A program made the position numbers and the translations under genes. 64,000 bases of DNA from an uncultured bacterium (lineage in GTDB: Bacteria > Bacillota > Bacilli > Lactobacillales > Lactobacillaceae). The DNA is taken from the NCBI GenBank assembly GCA_905214235.1, contig CAJMLF010000004.1:1-64000 (forward strand). The letters run 5' to 3'. A model generated the notes under the pieces. The model was not told the DNA's origin, made no database searches, and was given only the letters and a program-made list of their open reading frames with translations. Positions 15,214 through 23,396 of the stretch are shown piece by piece (the first letter of the stretch is position 1; each line of letters starts with the position of its first letter).

Positions 15214-16512
15214 ATGGAGACAATTACGATCAGCGAATCCCCAAAGCACGTGGGTGAAACTGTCAAGATTGGTGTTTGGTTAACTGATAAGCGGTCAAGT
15301 GGGAAGATTGCCTTCCTGCAGCTCCGTGATGGAACGGGATTCTTCCAGGGAATCATCCGGAAGAACGATGTTTCACCTGAAACATTCGACCTGGCAAAGC
15401 ACGACTTACACCAGGAAACAAGTTTTTACGTTACCGGTGAAATTGCCGAAGATAAGCGTTCCAAATTCGGGTACGAAATTCACATTCAAGAAATTGAAGT
15501 TGTGGGCAAGAGTGAAGACTACCCAATCGGTAACAAGGAACACGGGATTGACTTCCTGCTGGACAACCGTCACTTATGGTTACGGAGCCGCAAGCCATGG
15601 GCTTTGATGCGGATCCGGAGCCGGGTAAAGCTGGCCACAATGGAATTCTTCGATAAGCACGGCTTCACCCAGTTCGATGCTCCTGAATTAACGGGAAGTG
15701 CTCCAGAAGGAACGACGGAACTGTTTGAAACTGACTACTTTGACCGTAGTGCATACCTGTCACAATCTGGTCAATTATATGAGGAAGCCGGGGCCATGGC
15801 ATTAGGCCGCGTTTACTCAATGGGCCCAACCTTCCGGGCAGAAAAGTCCAAGACCCGGCGGCACCTGATGGAATTCTGGATGATTGAACCAGAAATGGCT
15901 TGGTGTCACGAAGAAGAGAGTGAAGAGATTCAGGAACAATACGTTGCCTACCTGATTCAGGACCTGATTGACCACTGTTCACGGGAACTGGAAATGGTTG
16001 GTCGGAGCGTCGAAAGCCTGAAGCCGTTTACTGAATTGCCATACCCACGGATCACCTACAAGAAGGCCATCGAAATGCTGCAAGAAGGCGGCATTGACGT
16101 TAAATACGGCGACGACTTTGGTTCACCAGAAGAAACCTACCTGGCAGACCAATTCAAGAAGCCGGTCTTCATTAAGAATTACCCCAAAGAAATCAAGGCC
16201 TTCTACATGCCATCTGACCCAACGGACGACCGGCAAGTTATTTGTGCCGACCTGTTGGCTCCAGAAGGCTACGGTGAAATCATTGGTGGTTCGGAACGTT
16301 CATACGACTACGAATACATCACCAACAAGCTGGAAGAAAACGGCTTGAGCAAGGAAGAATACGGCTGGTACGACGACCTCCGCAAGTATGGTTCAGTACC
16401 ACACTCTGGTTTCGGAATGGGTCTGGAACGGTTCTTAGCATGGGTAACCCTGCAAGACCACATCCGGGAAAACATCCCATTCCCACGGATGCTCAACCGG
16501 TTGAACCCATAA
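15214..16512 (+). CDS. asnS: Asparaginyl-tRNA synthetase
   Basis: 432 residues, full length for AsnRS. The N-terminal OB-fold anticodon-binding domain occupies about residues 1-110 ([31 protein letters not shown]). The class II catalytic core follows, with motif 2 [24 protein letters not shown] and motif 3 [14 protein letters not shown]. It charges tRNA-Asn and lies 24 bases after asnA in the T-box unit. Embedded in its OB-fold coding region (15369-15384) is a near-perfect parS sequence. Terminators follow at 16561-16595 and 16695-16735. Confidence 0.98.
   Translation: METITISESPKHVGETVKIGVWLTDKRSSGKIAFLQLRDGTGFFQGIIRKNDVSPETFDLAKHDLHQETSFYVTGEIAEDKRSKFGYEIHIQEIEVVGKSEDYPIGNKEHGIDFLLDNRHLWLRSRKPWALMRIRSRVKLATMEFFDKHGFTQFDAPELTGSAPEGTTELFETDYFDRSAYLSQSGQLYEEAGAMALGRVYSMGPTFRAEKSKTRRHLMEFWMIEPEMAWCHEEESEEIQEQYVAYLIQDLIDHCSRELEMVGRSVESLKPFTELPYPRITYKKAIEMLQEGGIDVKYGDDFGSPEETYLADQFKKPVFIKNYPKEIKAFYMPSDPTDDRQVICADLLAPEGYGEIIGGSERSYDYEYITNKLEENGLSKEEYGWYDDLRKYGSVPHSGFGMGLERFLAWVTLQDHIRENIPFPRMLNRLNP
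15369..15384. promoter_or_regulatory. parS-like ParB-binding site inside asnS (15 of 16 bases)
   Basis: TGTTTCACCTGAAACA differs from parS TGTTTCACGTGAAACA at one base. parS sites inside genes are known in other bacteria. It lies about 26 kb from dnaA, on the same side as the site at 7656-7671. Confidence 0.6.
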
Positions 16513-16560
16513 AGAAGAAGTGCGGAATCCCCCGCAGAGGGGCGATGATTAGCATAGGAA

Positions 16561-16595
16561 AAAGTCTGGCACGGTTACGGGCCGGGCTTTTTTCG
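16561..16595 (+). terminator. Terminator after asnS
   Basis: GTCTGGC pairs with GCCGGGC (including G-U pairs) around ACGGTTACGG, followed by TTTTTT. The loop resembles the GGCACGGTACGGGCC segment of the dispersed repeat at 1661-1850. Confidence 0.75.
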
Positions 16596-16624
16596 TAGCT
16601 AAGCATTCAGCCCCGTGGGGATGG

Positions 16625-16696
16625 AGCACGTTAACAGAAGTGCGAAGTGGCCGTAAGTGGGCCTAGTGCCATGTAGCACGTTAATAGAAGTACAAA
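16625..16696. repeat. Degenerate direct repeat, 50-base period
   Basis: AGCACGTTAACAGAAGTGCG (from 16625) recurs as AGCACGTTAATAGAAGTACA (from 16675). A partial third copy, AGAAGTGCGGAATCC, follows the asnS stop codon. Confidence 0.6.
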
Positions 16697-16735
16697 ATCC
16701 CCCTAAACCGTTCAAAAACGCGTTTTAGGGGGATT
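16695..16735 (+). terminator. Second terminator downstream of asnS
   Basis: AATCCCCCTAAA pairs with TTTTAGGGGGATT, followed by CTTTT. It directly precedes the 51-base tandem array. Confidence 0.8.
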
Positions 16736-16745
16736 CTTTTAGTTT

Positions 16746-16980
16746 CTATTTGCTGAAAATTGGATTTTCGTAATTTAGGAAGCTTATTTTTGTGTTCTAT
16801 TTGTCGAAAATGTGGTTTTCGCAATTTAGGAGTCCTATTTTCACACTCTATTTGCCGAAAACGCGATTTTCGCGATTTAGAAGTCCTGTTTTCTCACTCT
16901 ATTTGCCGAAAACGCAATTTTCGCGATTTAGGAGGCCCATTTTCATACTCTATTTTCCGAAAACGCAATTTTTAGTAAGT
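16746..16980. repeat. 51-bp tandem repeat array, about 4.6 copies
   Basis: Units begin CTATTTG at 16746, 16797, 16848, 16899 and (as CTATTTT) 16950, so the period is exactly 51. Each unit contains an inverted repeat of the form CGAAAA-nnnnn-TTTTCG followed by GATTTAGGAG. The third and fourth units are most alike. Because 51 is a multiple of three, two plus-strand frames stay open with 17-residue repeats, but neither has a ribosome site. A regulatory or structural DNA array is more likely than a gene; its function is unknown. Confidence 0.9.
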
Positions 16981-16987
16981 AGTTAGA

Positions 16988-17113
16988 TGGAAATACCGAG
17001 AAAAAGGGATTGCCAAGGCCCAGACCCGGCAGGCAATTGATTACTTGACTACCGTGGGGGCAATTAAGCTCACGTCCGTCAAACCCAAGCAACACGAAAT
17101 TTTAATTATTTAG
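16988..17113 (+). pseudogene. Possible 3' coding remnant
   Basis: An open frame ending at TAG 17111-17113 reads IAKAQTRQAIDYLTTVGAIK then LTSVKPKQHEILII. It resembles the end of a winged-helix domain, but there is no start codon and the upstream sequence is the tandem array. Family not recognised. Confidence 0.3.
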
Positions 17114-17116
17114 CGA

Positions 17117-17155
17117 AAAGCGCCTCTTCAGCCCATGACTGATGAGACGCTTTAT
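17117..17155 (-). terminator. Terminator of the gntR pseudogene
   Basis: AAGCGCCTCTTCA pairs imperfectly with TGATGAGACGCTT around GCCCATGAC, just beyond the minus-strand stop. Confidence 0.6.
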
Positions 17156-17156
17156 T

Positions 17157-17874
17157 TCAACCTAGTTCCAAATCATCCTGCCCACTCAAAAGCTGGTAGT
17201 TCTTCCTAATCAAATTAACGTTATCCTGGACGGCCGCTTCCGCTTGGCCCGCATTGACTAGGTCAAGGAGATGCTGACCCTCCTTTTGAAAGTCAGCTGA
17301 CCGCATATTCTCACAGGTCCACCGCCCCAGGGTCAAATAAATCGGTTTAAAGTTATTGACTAGCAGGGGATAGACATCGTTTTCGGAAGCCATCGCCAGG
17401 GCGTGAATGAAGTTAAAGTACTCCGCCGACCGGTCCTTTTCCGTTTCCGCATTGGCCATTCTGGCTAGGGCATACTTCGCCTGGCGCAAGCCCTTCTCAT
17501 CATGCCGCCCGGCAGCGAGCCGGATAATATCCGCCTCAATCTGGTTGCGGACCCGGTAAATCGACTTCAACAAAGAGATTCGGTAGTGTCCGCCGTGGAA
17601 ATTGATGATTTCGTTCATCGTCAGCAGGTCGCCAGTGGCCCGGTAATCCGCAATAAATGCGCCGTACCGCGGTTTGATTTCTATAAAGTGACGGTCCTGC
17701 AGGCGTTTCAGACCCGTATTGATTACTGCCCGACTAACCCCCCAGCTGCTTTTCTAGCTCGCGTTCGCTCGGCAGTTGGTCCCCCGGCTGATATTCCCCT
17801 GTTAAAATGGCAGTTTTCAGCTGGTTAACAAACAGGTCCGTTGAACTCGGTGCGTGGATTTTCTTAAATTCCAT
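17157..17874 (-). pseudogene. GntR-family regulator with FCD domain, frameshifted in a G run
   Basis: From ATG 17874 (behind GAGAGGGG) the minus strand reads MEFKKIHAPSSTDLFVNQLK ... LPSERELEKQLGG and then a stop. Dropping one base from the six-G run at 17738-17743 gives QLGVSRAVINTGLKRLQDRH, the standard GntR recognition helix. The frame then continues through a complete FCD ligand-binding domain (SIYRVRNQIEADIIRLAAG ... ) to 17157. The gene thus has one extra G separating the DNA-binding and sensor domains. It could be inactivated, phase-variable through the G run, or a sequencing error. It is divergent from the FAD oxidoreductase gene and near a FadR-like operator (17896-17908). An internal ATG at 17618 could express the sensor domain alone. 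Confidence 0.85.
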
Positions 17875-17895
17875 TGAATTATCCCCTCTCTTGCA

Positions 17896-17908
17896 CTGGT
17901 CATACCAG
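17896..17908. promoter_or_regulatory. FadR/FCD-type GntR operator
   Basis: CTGGTCATACCAG is a perfect palindrome about a central CAT and matches the TGGTnnnACCA pattern of FadR-subfamily operators. It lies between the gntR pseudogene and the FAD oxidoreductase gene. Confidence 0.65.
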
Positions 17909-18029
17909 CAACCACAAGTGATATTCTTAACAAATTATACCATATTACCCAATTAGCGATACCATTCATCCCCCGTCTCTCCTACAATGAAAGCGTAGTC
18001 AAGAAATTGTGAATGGAGGATGAATTACC

Positions 18030-19559
18030 ATGGCAAACAATTATGATGTCATCGTGGTTGGTGCAGGTAACGGTGGCCTCGTTGCCGCAGCAACCGCTTG
18101 TAAACTTGGTAAGAAAACTTTACTGATCGAACGGCACAACCTCCCCGGCGGTGCCGCCTCAAGTTTTGTTCGGGGCCGGTTTGAATTTGAAACCGCCCTG
18201 CACGAGCTGGCCGCCTACGGACCAAAGGAAAAGCCACAGGGAATCCGGCAGATGTTTAACTGGCTCGGCGTTGACCTACCGATGCACGAGATTCCAGGCG
18301 CCTACCGCTACATCATCACCGGTAAGGATGGCTTTGACGTCGCCCTGCCAAACGGTCGTGAAGCCGTAATCGACAAGATTGAAGAAGAAGTCCCCGGTAG
18401 CCGGGCCGGCGTTAGCAAGCTGTTCGACTACGGTGAAGAATGTATCAAGGGGTACGACCTCCTACAAGCCGGCAAGTCACTCCAGGAAGTTGCCAAGTTA
18501 GCGCCCGCCTTTGTTAAGTACGCGACGGTTCCTTACGACCAAGTATTAGCCAAACTTAACATTCCCCTCAAGGCCCGGCAGATTCTTGAAGCCTACTGGT
18601 GCTACATTGGGATTCCAAGTGATACCTTCGAGTTCCCGTACTTTGCGGAAATGCTGGTAACCTACGTCGAGAACGGTGCCTACGCGCCAACTAACCGGAG
18701 CCACGAAATCACAACGGCCCTGGTCCACGCAATCCAAGCCAACGGTGGTGACGTCTGGTTCAACACCGAGGTTAAGCGGATCCTGACTAAGGATGGTCAA
18801 GCCGTTGGTGTCCAAGTGGGCGATGACCAGATCTACGGTCACCAAATTGTCTGTGACCTGGTTCCCCACACCGTTTATGCTAAGATGATCGACCGTGCCG
18901 TTGTTCCGGAACACGCCCTGAAGCTCACCAATGCACGCCAGCTCGGGACGAGTGGCTACCTGGTTTACCTGGGACTAAATAAGTCCCCTGAAGAGCTTGG
19001 TATCAAGGATTACAGTGTTTTCATCTCTAGTACCGGCGATTCCCGGACCCAGTACGAACGGATGAACACCCTGGACAAAAACGACTTCATGATTATGAAC
19101 TGCCTAAATATCGCTGTTCCTGGCTGTTCACCGGCGGGGACCTCCCTACTCTACGCCACCCAGTTATACCGTGACGGTAGTTGGGACCAAGTCACCGCGG
19201 AAAACTACGACGAGGTTAAGGACAAGATTGCCCGGCGCGTTATCAAACAATACGAAGACGCTACGGGAATTAAAATCAGTGACGCCGTGGAAGAAGTCGC
19301 CATTGCCACCCCAGAGACATTTGCCCGCTACATGCGGACGCCAAATGGCGATATCTACGGTTACTACGGTAAGAAGTGGGACCAGACGATCGCTCGGATG
19401 GCCAACCTGGATAAGGAAGCCCAGCCAATTCCGCACCTCTACTTCTGCGGGGGCAGCAGCTTCATGATGGATGGTTACAGCAGCGCCTACTTCACCGGCT
19501 TTACGATTGGGAAGATGGCCTGTGCGGCATTAGACAAAGAGGGTGTTAAGAATGAATAA
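18030..19559 (+). CDS. FAD-dependent oxidoreductase, phytoene-desaturase-like
   Basis: 509 residues. The N-terminal dinucleotide-binding motif is [42 protein letters not shown], as in phytoene dehydrogenase/CrtI and related amine-oxidase-like flavoproteins. The C-terminal second FAD motif is LYFCGGSSFMMDGYSSAYFTGF. It is a flavoprotein acting on an unknown, probably hydrophobic, substrate. No carotenoid genes are nearby, so a role in pigment synthesis is not supported. The next gene overlaps its stop (ATG 19552 inside the last codons) and encoded a ferredoxin-reductase-type electron donor, now broken. Regulation was probably through the divergent GntR protein and the operator at 17896. This gene itself is intact. 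Confidence 0.85.
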   Translation: MANNYDVIVVGAGNGGLVAAATACKLGKKTLLIERHNLPGGAASSFVRGRFEFETALHELAAYGPKEKPQGIRQMFNWLGVDLPMHEIPGAYRYIITGKDGFDVALPNGREAVIDKIEEEVPGSRAGVSKLFDYGEECIKGYDLLQAGKSLQEVAKLAPAFVKYATVPYDQVLAKLNIPLKARQILEAYWCYIGIPSDTFEFPYFAEMLVTYVENGAYAPTNRSHEITTALVHAIQANGGDVWFNTEVKRILTKDGQAVGVQVGDDQIYGHQIVCDLVPHTVYAKMIDRAVVPEHALKLTNARQLGTSGYLVYLGLNKSPEELGIKDYSVFISSTGDSRTQYERMNTLDKNDFMIMNCLNIAVPGCSPAGTSLLYATQLYRDGSWDQVTAENYDEVKDKIARRVIKQYEDATGIKISDAVEEVAIATPETFARYMRTPNGDIYGYYGKKWDQTIARMANLDKEAQPIPHLYFCGGSSFMMDGYSSAYFTGFTIGKMACAALDKEGVKNE

Positions 19560-20765
19560 AAATGAAGAACAAGTAGCATTTACCAAACTAGGGGAGTTAA
19601 ACCAACGCCGGCAAGAAGAGATTAATGCCGCCGCAGCCACGGACCTTCCAAAGACCTACCCAATGAACGAACTGGTTAAGGCCCTGCACCCGGCAACTCA
19701 ATACCTCAAGGTGACGGAAATTATCGACCACGGTCCTGACGCCAAGAGCTTCGTCTTCGCGCCTGATAAGGACAAGGGCACCACTAAGTTGGCCACCTTC
19801 CAGCCCGGCCAATACATTTCCCTCCGTCTCCACATTGGGGACAGCTACGTAACTCGTCCGTATGCCATCCGTTCGACACCCCTGCAGGCTAAAGAGGGTA
19901 AGTATATTTTGACCATGAAGCTGGTCAACGGTGGTTTCGTCACCCCTTACATCTGGAAGAATTGGCAGGTGGGCACCACCGTTGCCGCCTCTGGTCCCGC
20001 GGGTGAACTCTTCTACGAACCCCTTCGTGACGCCAAAAACATTGTCGCTATCGCCGGGGTAGTGGGATTACCCCATTCTATTCCATGGCCCAAGCAATCC
20101 TGGAAAATACCCTGGATGTTAACTTGACCATCCTCTACGGGAGCCGCCGTCACGATAATATTCTCTTGGGGGATGAACTCCAGGGGATCGCCGAGCAGAC
20201 TGACCGGGTCAAGCTGGTCAACGTCCTCAGCGACGAAGAAGTACCTGGTTTCGAACACGGCTTCATCAGTAAGGACCTGATTGAAAAGTATGCTCCAGCA
20301 GCTGACTACTCCATCTTCATCAGTGGGCCGTCGGTAATGTACCAGTTCGTGATGAAGGAAGTTGCCCAGCTCCACTTAGCACCAGGACGGGTTCGGCACG
20401 AATTAAACGGTAATACTGCCGCACCGGACTAATTTGCTGGTTACCCGGCAGAAGCCAAGGGGAAGACCTTCTCAATGACCGTCATCACTCGGGACCAATC
20501 CTGGACGATTCCGGCAGCGGCCAATGAATCCCTGTTGATTGCCCTGGAACGGGCGGGAATCATCGCCCCATCGATGTGCCGGAGTGGTATTTGCTCAGCC
20601 TGCCGGTCACAAGTTCTGGATGGGCACACGTTCACGCCTACCGAATTTGACCACCGCCGGGCTGCCGATAGGGAATTTGGTTACGTCAACACCTGTGTTG
20701 CCTACCCAATTAGCGACCTCACTTTGAAGGTTCCAGTCCATGACTATGCCAACCAATTTGGCTAA
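19552..20765 (+). pseudogene. Ferredoxin-NAD(P) reductase-like protein with C-terminal 2Fe-2S domain, broken twice
   Basis: The frame from ATG 19552 encodes an FAD-binding domain (FQPGQYISLRLHIGDSYVTRPYAIRS). At the four-G run 20056-20059 it shifts. Adding one G restores IAGGSGITPFYSMAQAILEN, the conserved nucleotide-binding motif of this family. The restored frame continues (LTILYGSRRHDNILLGDEL ... YSIFISGPSVMYQFV) to a TAA at 20430-20432. Beyond it, in the same frame, is a complete plant-type ferredoxin domain with cysteines in CRSGICSACRSQVLDG and a fourth in VNTCVAYP, ending at 20765. CAA to TAA would explain the stop. With two independent lesions, loss of function is likely. The intact ancestor would have passed electrons from NAD(P)H through FAD and 2Fe-2S to the upstream oxidoreductase (inference). 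Confidence 0.87.
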
Positions 20766-20812
20766 AATCTAATAAGCGAATAAGCCTCCTTTATGTATTC
20801 AATTACGGTATT

Positions 20813-20852
20813 AAAAGCCGCGCGCATTGGAAAGTCGAATGCGCGCGGCTTT
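20813..20852 (+). terminator. Terminator after the redox locus
   Basis: AAAAGCCGCGCGCATT pairs perfectly with AATGCGCGCGGCTTTT around a nine-base loop. Confidence 0.92.
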
Positions 20853-20910
20853 TATTTTGCCGTCCCCACCGGTATGATATTAGTAACGAGTAATTTAAGG
20901 AGGAATCGGT

Positions 20911-21705
20911 ATGATTCGCGCAGTGGCAACAGATATTGATGGGACGTTTTTACGTCAGGACCGGACCTTTGACCGGAAACTCTTTGACCGCGTCTACGCG
21001 GCGATGCAAGCGCAGGGAGCCCGCCTGATTATCGCCAGCGGAGACCAATACTATTTTCTTCGGTCCCTCTTTCCTGACCAGGCCGACCAGCTCGCCTACG
21101 TTGCGGAAAACGGCGTCCTGACCGTCGACCAAAATGAGGAGCTTGCCTGTGACCGCTTGTCGGCAGAAGATGTCCGCAAGATCACGACCTACCTGGATAC
21201 CCTTCCCGGGATCAACTACTGTGCAAGCGGCCGCCGCTACGCTTACGTTTTGAACCGGGCCGATGACGACTTCAAGCAAATCATCCCCAACTTCTACACC
21301 CGGATTAAGACCGTTGACGACGTGAACAACGTTGATGATGACTTCATCTTTAAATTTGCGTTGAACGTTCCCCACGACCGCCAGGCAGCCCTCACCCACA
21401 ACATCAACACCCGGTTTACGGGAATTATCCGGGCAACCGCCAGTGGCTACGGCGCGGTCGACCTGATTATCCCGGGGATGGATAAGTCTTACGGGCTCAG
21501 GCTCCTCCTCAAGCGCTGGCAGCTAAATCCAGCCGACCTGGCCGTGTTTGGCGACGGGGAAAACGACCTGGAGATGTTTAACCTCGCCGGCACGAGCTAC
21601 GCAATGGGAAACGCCCCGGCCAACGTGCAGGCAGCCGCGACCCAGGTTATCGGCACTAATAATGATCAGGCGGTCCTCCACCAGCTTGCGGAAATTTTTA
21701 TGTAG
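20911..21705 (+). CDS. Cof-type HAD phosphatase (HAD-IIB)
   Basis: 264 residues. Motif I is AVATDIDGTFLRQD, motif II is LIIASGDQ, the motif III lysine is in GMDKSYGLRLLL, and motif IV is LAVFGDGENDLEMFNLAG. A large C2 cap lies between motifs II and III, as in Cof/YbjI-like sugar-phosphate phosphatases. It is a predicted magnesium-dependent cytosolic phosphatase of unknown preferred substrate. A clean ribosome site (TAAGGAGGAATCGGT) fixes the start. It is a single gene ending at the 21711-21751 hairpin, which it shares with the convergent glycosyltransferase gene. Confidence 0.92.
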   Translation: MIRAVATDIDGTFLRQDRTFDRKLFDRVYAAMQAQGARLIIASGDQYYFLRSLFPDQADQLAYVAENGVLTVDQNEELACDRLSAEDVRKITTYLDTLPGINYCASGRRYAYVLNRADDDFKQIIPNFYTRIKTVDDVNNVDDDFIFKFALNVPHDRQAALTHNINTRFTGIIRATASGYGAVDLIIPGMDKSYGLRLLLKRWQLNPADLAVFGDGENDLEMFNLAGTSYAMGNAPANVQAAATQVIGTNNDQAVLHQLAEIFM

Positions 21706-21710
21706 GGTAA

Positions 21711-21751
21711 AAAAAGGATCCGGAAAACTTCACCGTTTTTCGGGTCCTTTT
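21711..21751. terminator. Bidirectional terminator
   Basis: AAAAGGATCCGGAAAA pairs with TTTTTCGGGTCCTTTT around CTTCACCG between convergent genes. Confidence 0.8.
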
Positions 21752-21756
21752 GCATA

Positions 21757-23259
21757 TTATTCTCTTATCCCTTCACTATCCAAGAAGTGGGCCCACTGCT
21801 TAGTAACATTCGCAAAGGAGAACTTGGCAACCGCCGCTTGCGCATGGTTAGCGTAGGATTCCAGCTTGACGGGGTTGGTCAATAGTTCCTCCAGGGTAAC
21901 GTACAGGGCGTGAGGGTCCCCTGCCGGCAGGAACCGCCCGCTGACCTGGTCATCAATAATTTCGGCGGGCCCGTAGTTAATGTCGTAACTGACAGCCGGA
22001 CAGCCGTGGCCCTGCGCCTCAAGCAGGGCCATCGCAAAGCCCTCGTACGAGCTGGTCAGCACCTCAATCTGGGCCGTTTCGTAAACCTCTGTCAGGTCGT
22101 GACGGTACCCACAGAAGTGGACGTAATCGCCCGCCTTGAGGTCCTTTACCAGCCGCTTCAGTGAGTTTGACGTTGCGTAGTTGTCCCAGCTATCGTCAAA
22201 GCCGTAAATCTTCAGGTCAACCTGGGGATACTTGGCGTGGAGGAGGATGACCGCATTAATGATGTGGTCCAGGCGCTTTACGTTCGTCAGCCGGGCCACG
22301 GCAATCAGCTGACCTGGTCGCCGCTTGGCAAACGGGATATGCTTCTTCAGCTGCTCGTCAGCCAGGTAGGTCACCGGAATCCCGTAACTAGCGGACGTCT
22401 TGAACCGCCGGGCCGCGTCCTGAGCCTCGCGCTTGGTTGCCGAGATCAGGCCACTGATTTGCCCGTCCTGGAGCATCTTCTCCAGGGGTTCGTAGACCTC
22501 AAACAACTTGCCATCCGGGTCACCATCAGCGGTGTAGGTGGAATGAAAGACCTGGTAACAGGGCACGTGGGTCTTCATTAGGCGGAAGGCCGCAAAGTCA
22601 GCATCCGACCGGTCATTGATCAGGACCGGGTGCGCACTTTCGCTGAGCAGGCGGTCTAAGAAGTGGGCGCGCAGGCCCATTTCGTTGTCAAACTGGTACA
22701 TATTTCCCTGGTCGCTCAACTGGATGAGGGTCAGCACAGCAACGTTGTTTTCCCCACCGCGGTAGTGGTAAACCAACCTTACTCGGCCCTTGCCATCATA
22801 GTACTGGCGCGTTACCACCCGGGCTCGGTCCTCAAAGAATTCTGTGTAGGACAGGCAGCCCTGGTCATAGAAGTCCCGCCGGTCGGTAAAGCCGAAGCGG
22901 TCTAAGTAGTCGACATAGTAAAGGCGGTCACCGTTCATAACGACCTTGATCCGTTCCTTATCGTCTTGGTAGGCCACGTTCCCCTTAACTGTAAAGCCGG
23001 GCTGGTGGAGAATTTTGTCAATAATCTGCTGGTCATCACCCGTATTTCGGTAGGGTAGCTGTTGAAAATACTGGAACAGGTTAACCACCCTTCCTTCGAT
23101 ACTGAGCTTCTTTTCCACTTCATAATGGGCGTGGTTATACTCTAAGGTGATGATTTTGGCAGGTTGCTTTAAGTGGTCAAAAATCTTAAGGCGCTGCGCC
23201 TGGGCCAGCTCAATGGCCGACGTCAGCATATCTTGACGGCTGGTAATAAAATAAAACAT
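21757..23259 (-). CDS. GT4-family glycosyltransferase (TagE/GtfA-like)
   Basis: 500 residues. The C-terminal GT-B half carries the retaining GT4 signature: RPGQLIAVARLTNVKRLDHII for the nucleotide-sugar domain start and EVLTSSYEGFAMALLEAQGHGCPAVSYDINYGPAEII with the catalytic EGF...E pair. The N-terminal part has the beta-rich insertion (VAYQDDKERIKVVMNGDRLYYVDYLDRFGF) typical of poly(glycerol-phosphate) glucosyltransferases and the GtfA subunit of accessory Sec systems. Likely role: glycosylation of a teichoic acid or a surface adhesin on the cytoplasmic side. No gtfB or secA2 neighbour is present, so TagE-like teichoic-acid glucosylation is as likely as adhesin glycosylation. Confidence 0.85.
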   Translation of the reverse strand: MFYFITSRQDMLTSAIELAQAQRLKIFDHLKQPAKIITLEYNHAHYEVEKKLSIEGRVVNLFQYFQQLPYRNTGDDQQIIDKILHQPGFTVKGNVAYQDDKERIKVVMNGDRLYYVDYLDRFGFTDRRDFYDQGCLSYTEFFEDRARVVTRQYYDGKGRVRLVYHYRGGENNVAVLTLIQLSDQGNMYQFDNEMGLRAHFLDRLLSESAHPVLINDRSDADFAAFRLMKTHVPCYQVFHSTYTADGDPDGKLFEVYEPLEKMLQDGQISGLISATKREAQDAARRFKTSASYGIPVTYLADEQLKKHIPFAKRRPGQLIAVARLTNVKRLDHIINAVILLHAKYPQVDLKIYGFDDSWDNYATSNSLKRLVKDLKAGDYVHFCGYRHDLTEVYETAQIEVLTSSYEGFAMALLEAQGHGCPAVSYDINYGPAEIIDDQVSGRFLPAGDPHALYVTLEELLTNPVKLESYANHAQAAVAKFSFANVTKQWAHFLDSEGIRE

Positions 23260-23396
23260 CCACTATTCCTTCTTCGTTTTTATCGCTACATCTAATTTAC
23301 CATACCTTTTCCCCTTCCGGTGGTCTTAAGTTAAGACTTGTCACCAGAATAATTGGCCACTAAAATATCATTAAAAAAGAATGAGCTGGTGAAAAA

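Noticed and set aside
16561..16595. Third copy of the dispersed hairpin element
   Set aside because: Only the GGCACGGTTACGGGCC loop region resembles the element; outer arms are absent and the hairpin is adequately explained as the asnS terminator.
16746..16980. CRISPR array
   Set aside because: Units are contiguous and similar over their full 51 bases. There are no unique spacers and no cas genes.
16760..16986. Two overlapping plus-strand open frames with 17-residue repeats
   Set aside because: They are a by-product of a 51-base (3 x 17) tandem repeat. Neither has a ribosome site, and two frames are open at once, which points to non-coding repeat DNA.
18030..19559. Carotenoid biosynthesis gene
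   Set aside because: The fold is shared with phytoene desaturases, but no phytoene synthase or other pigment gene is present, so the substrate is left open.
21757..23259. Accessory Sec adhesin glycosylation system
   Set aside because: Only one GtfA/TagE-like gene is present; no gtfB, secA2, secY2 or serine-rich adhesin lies nearby.
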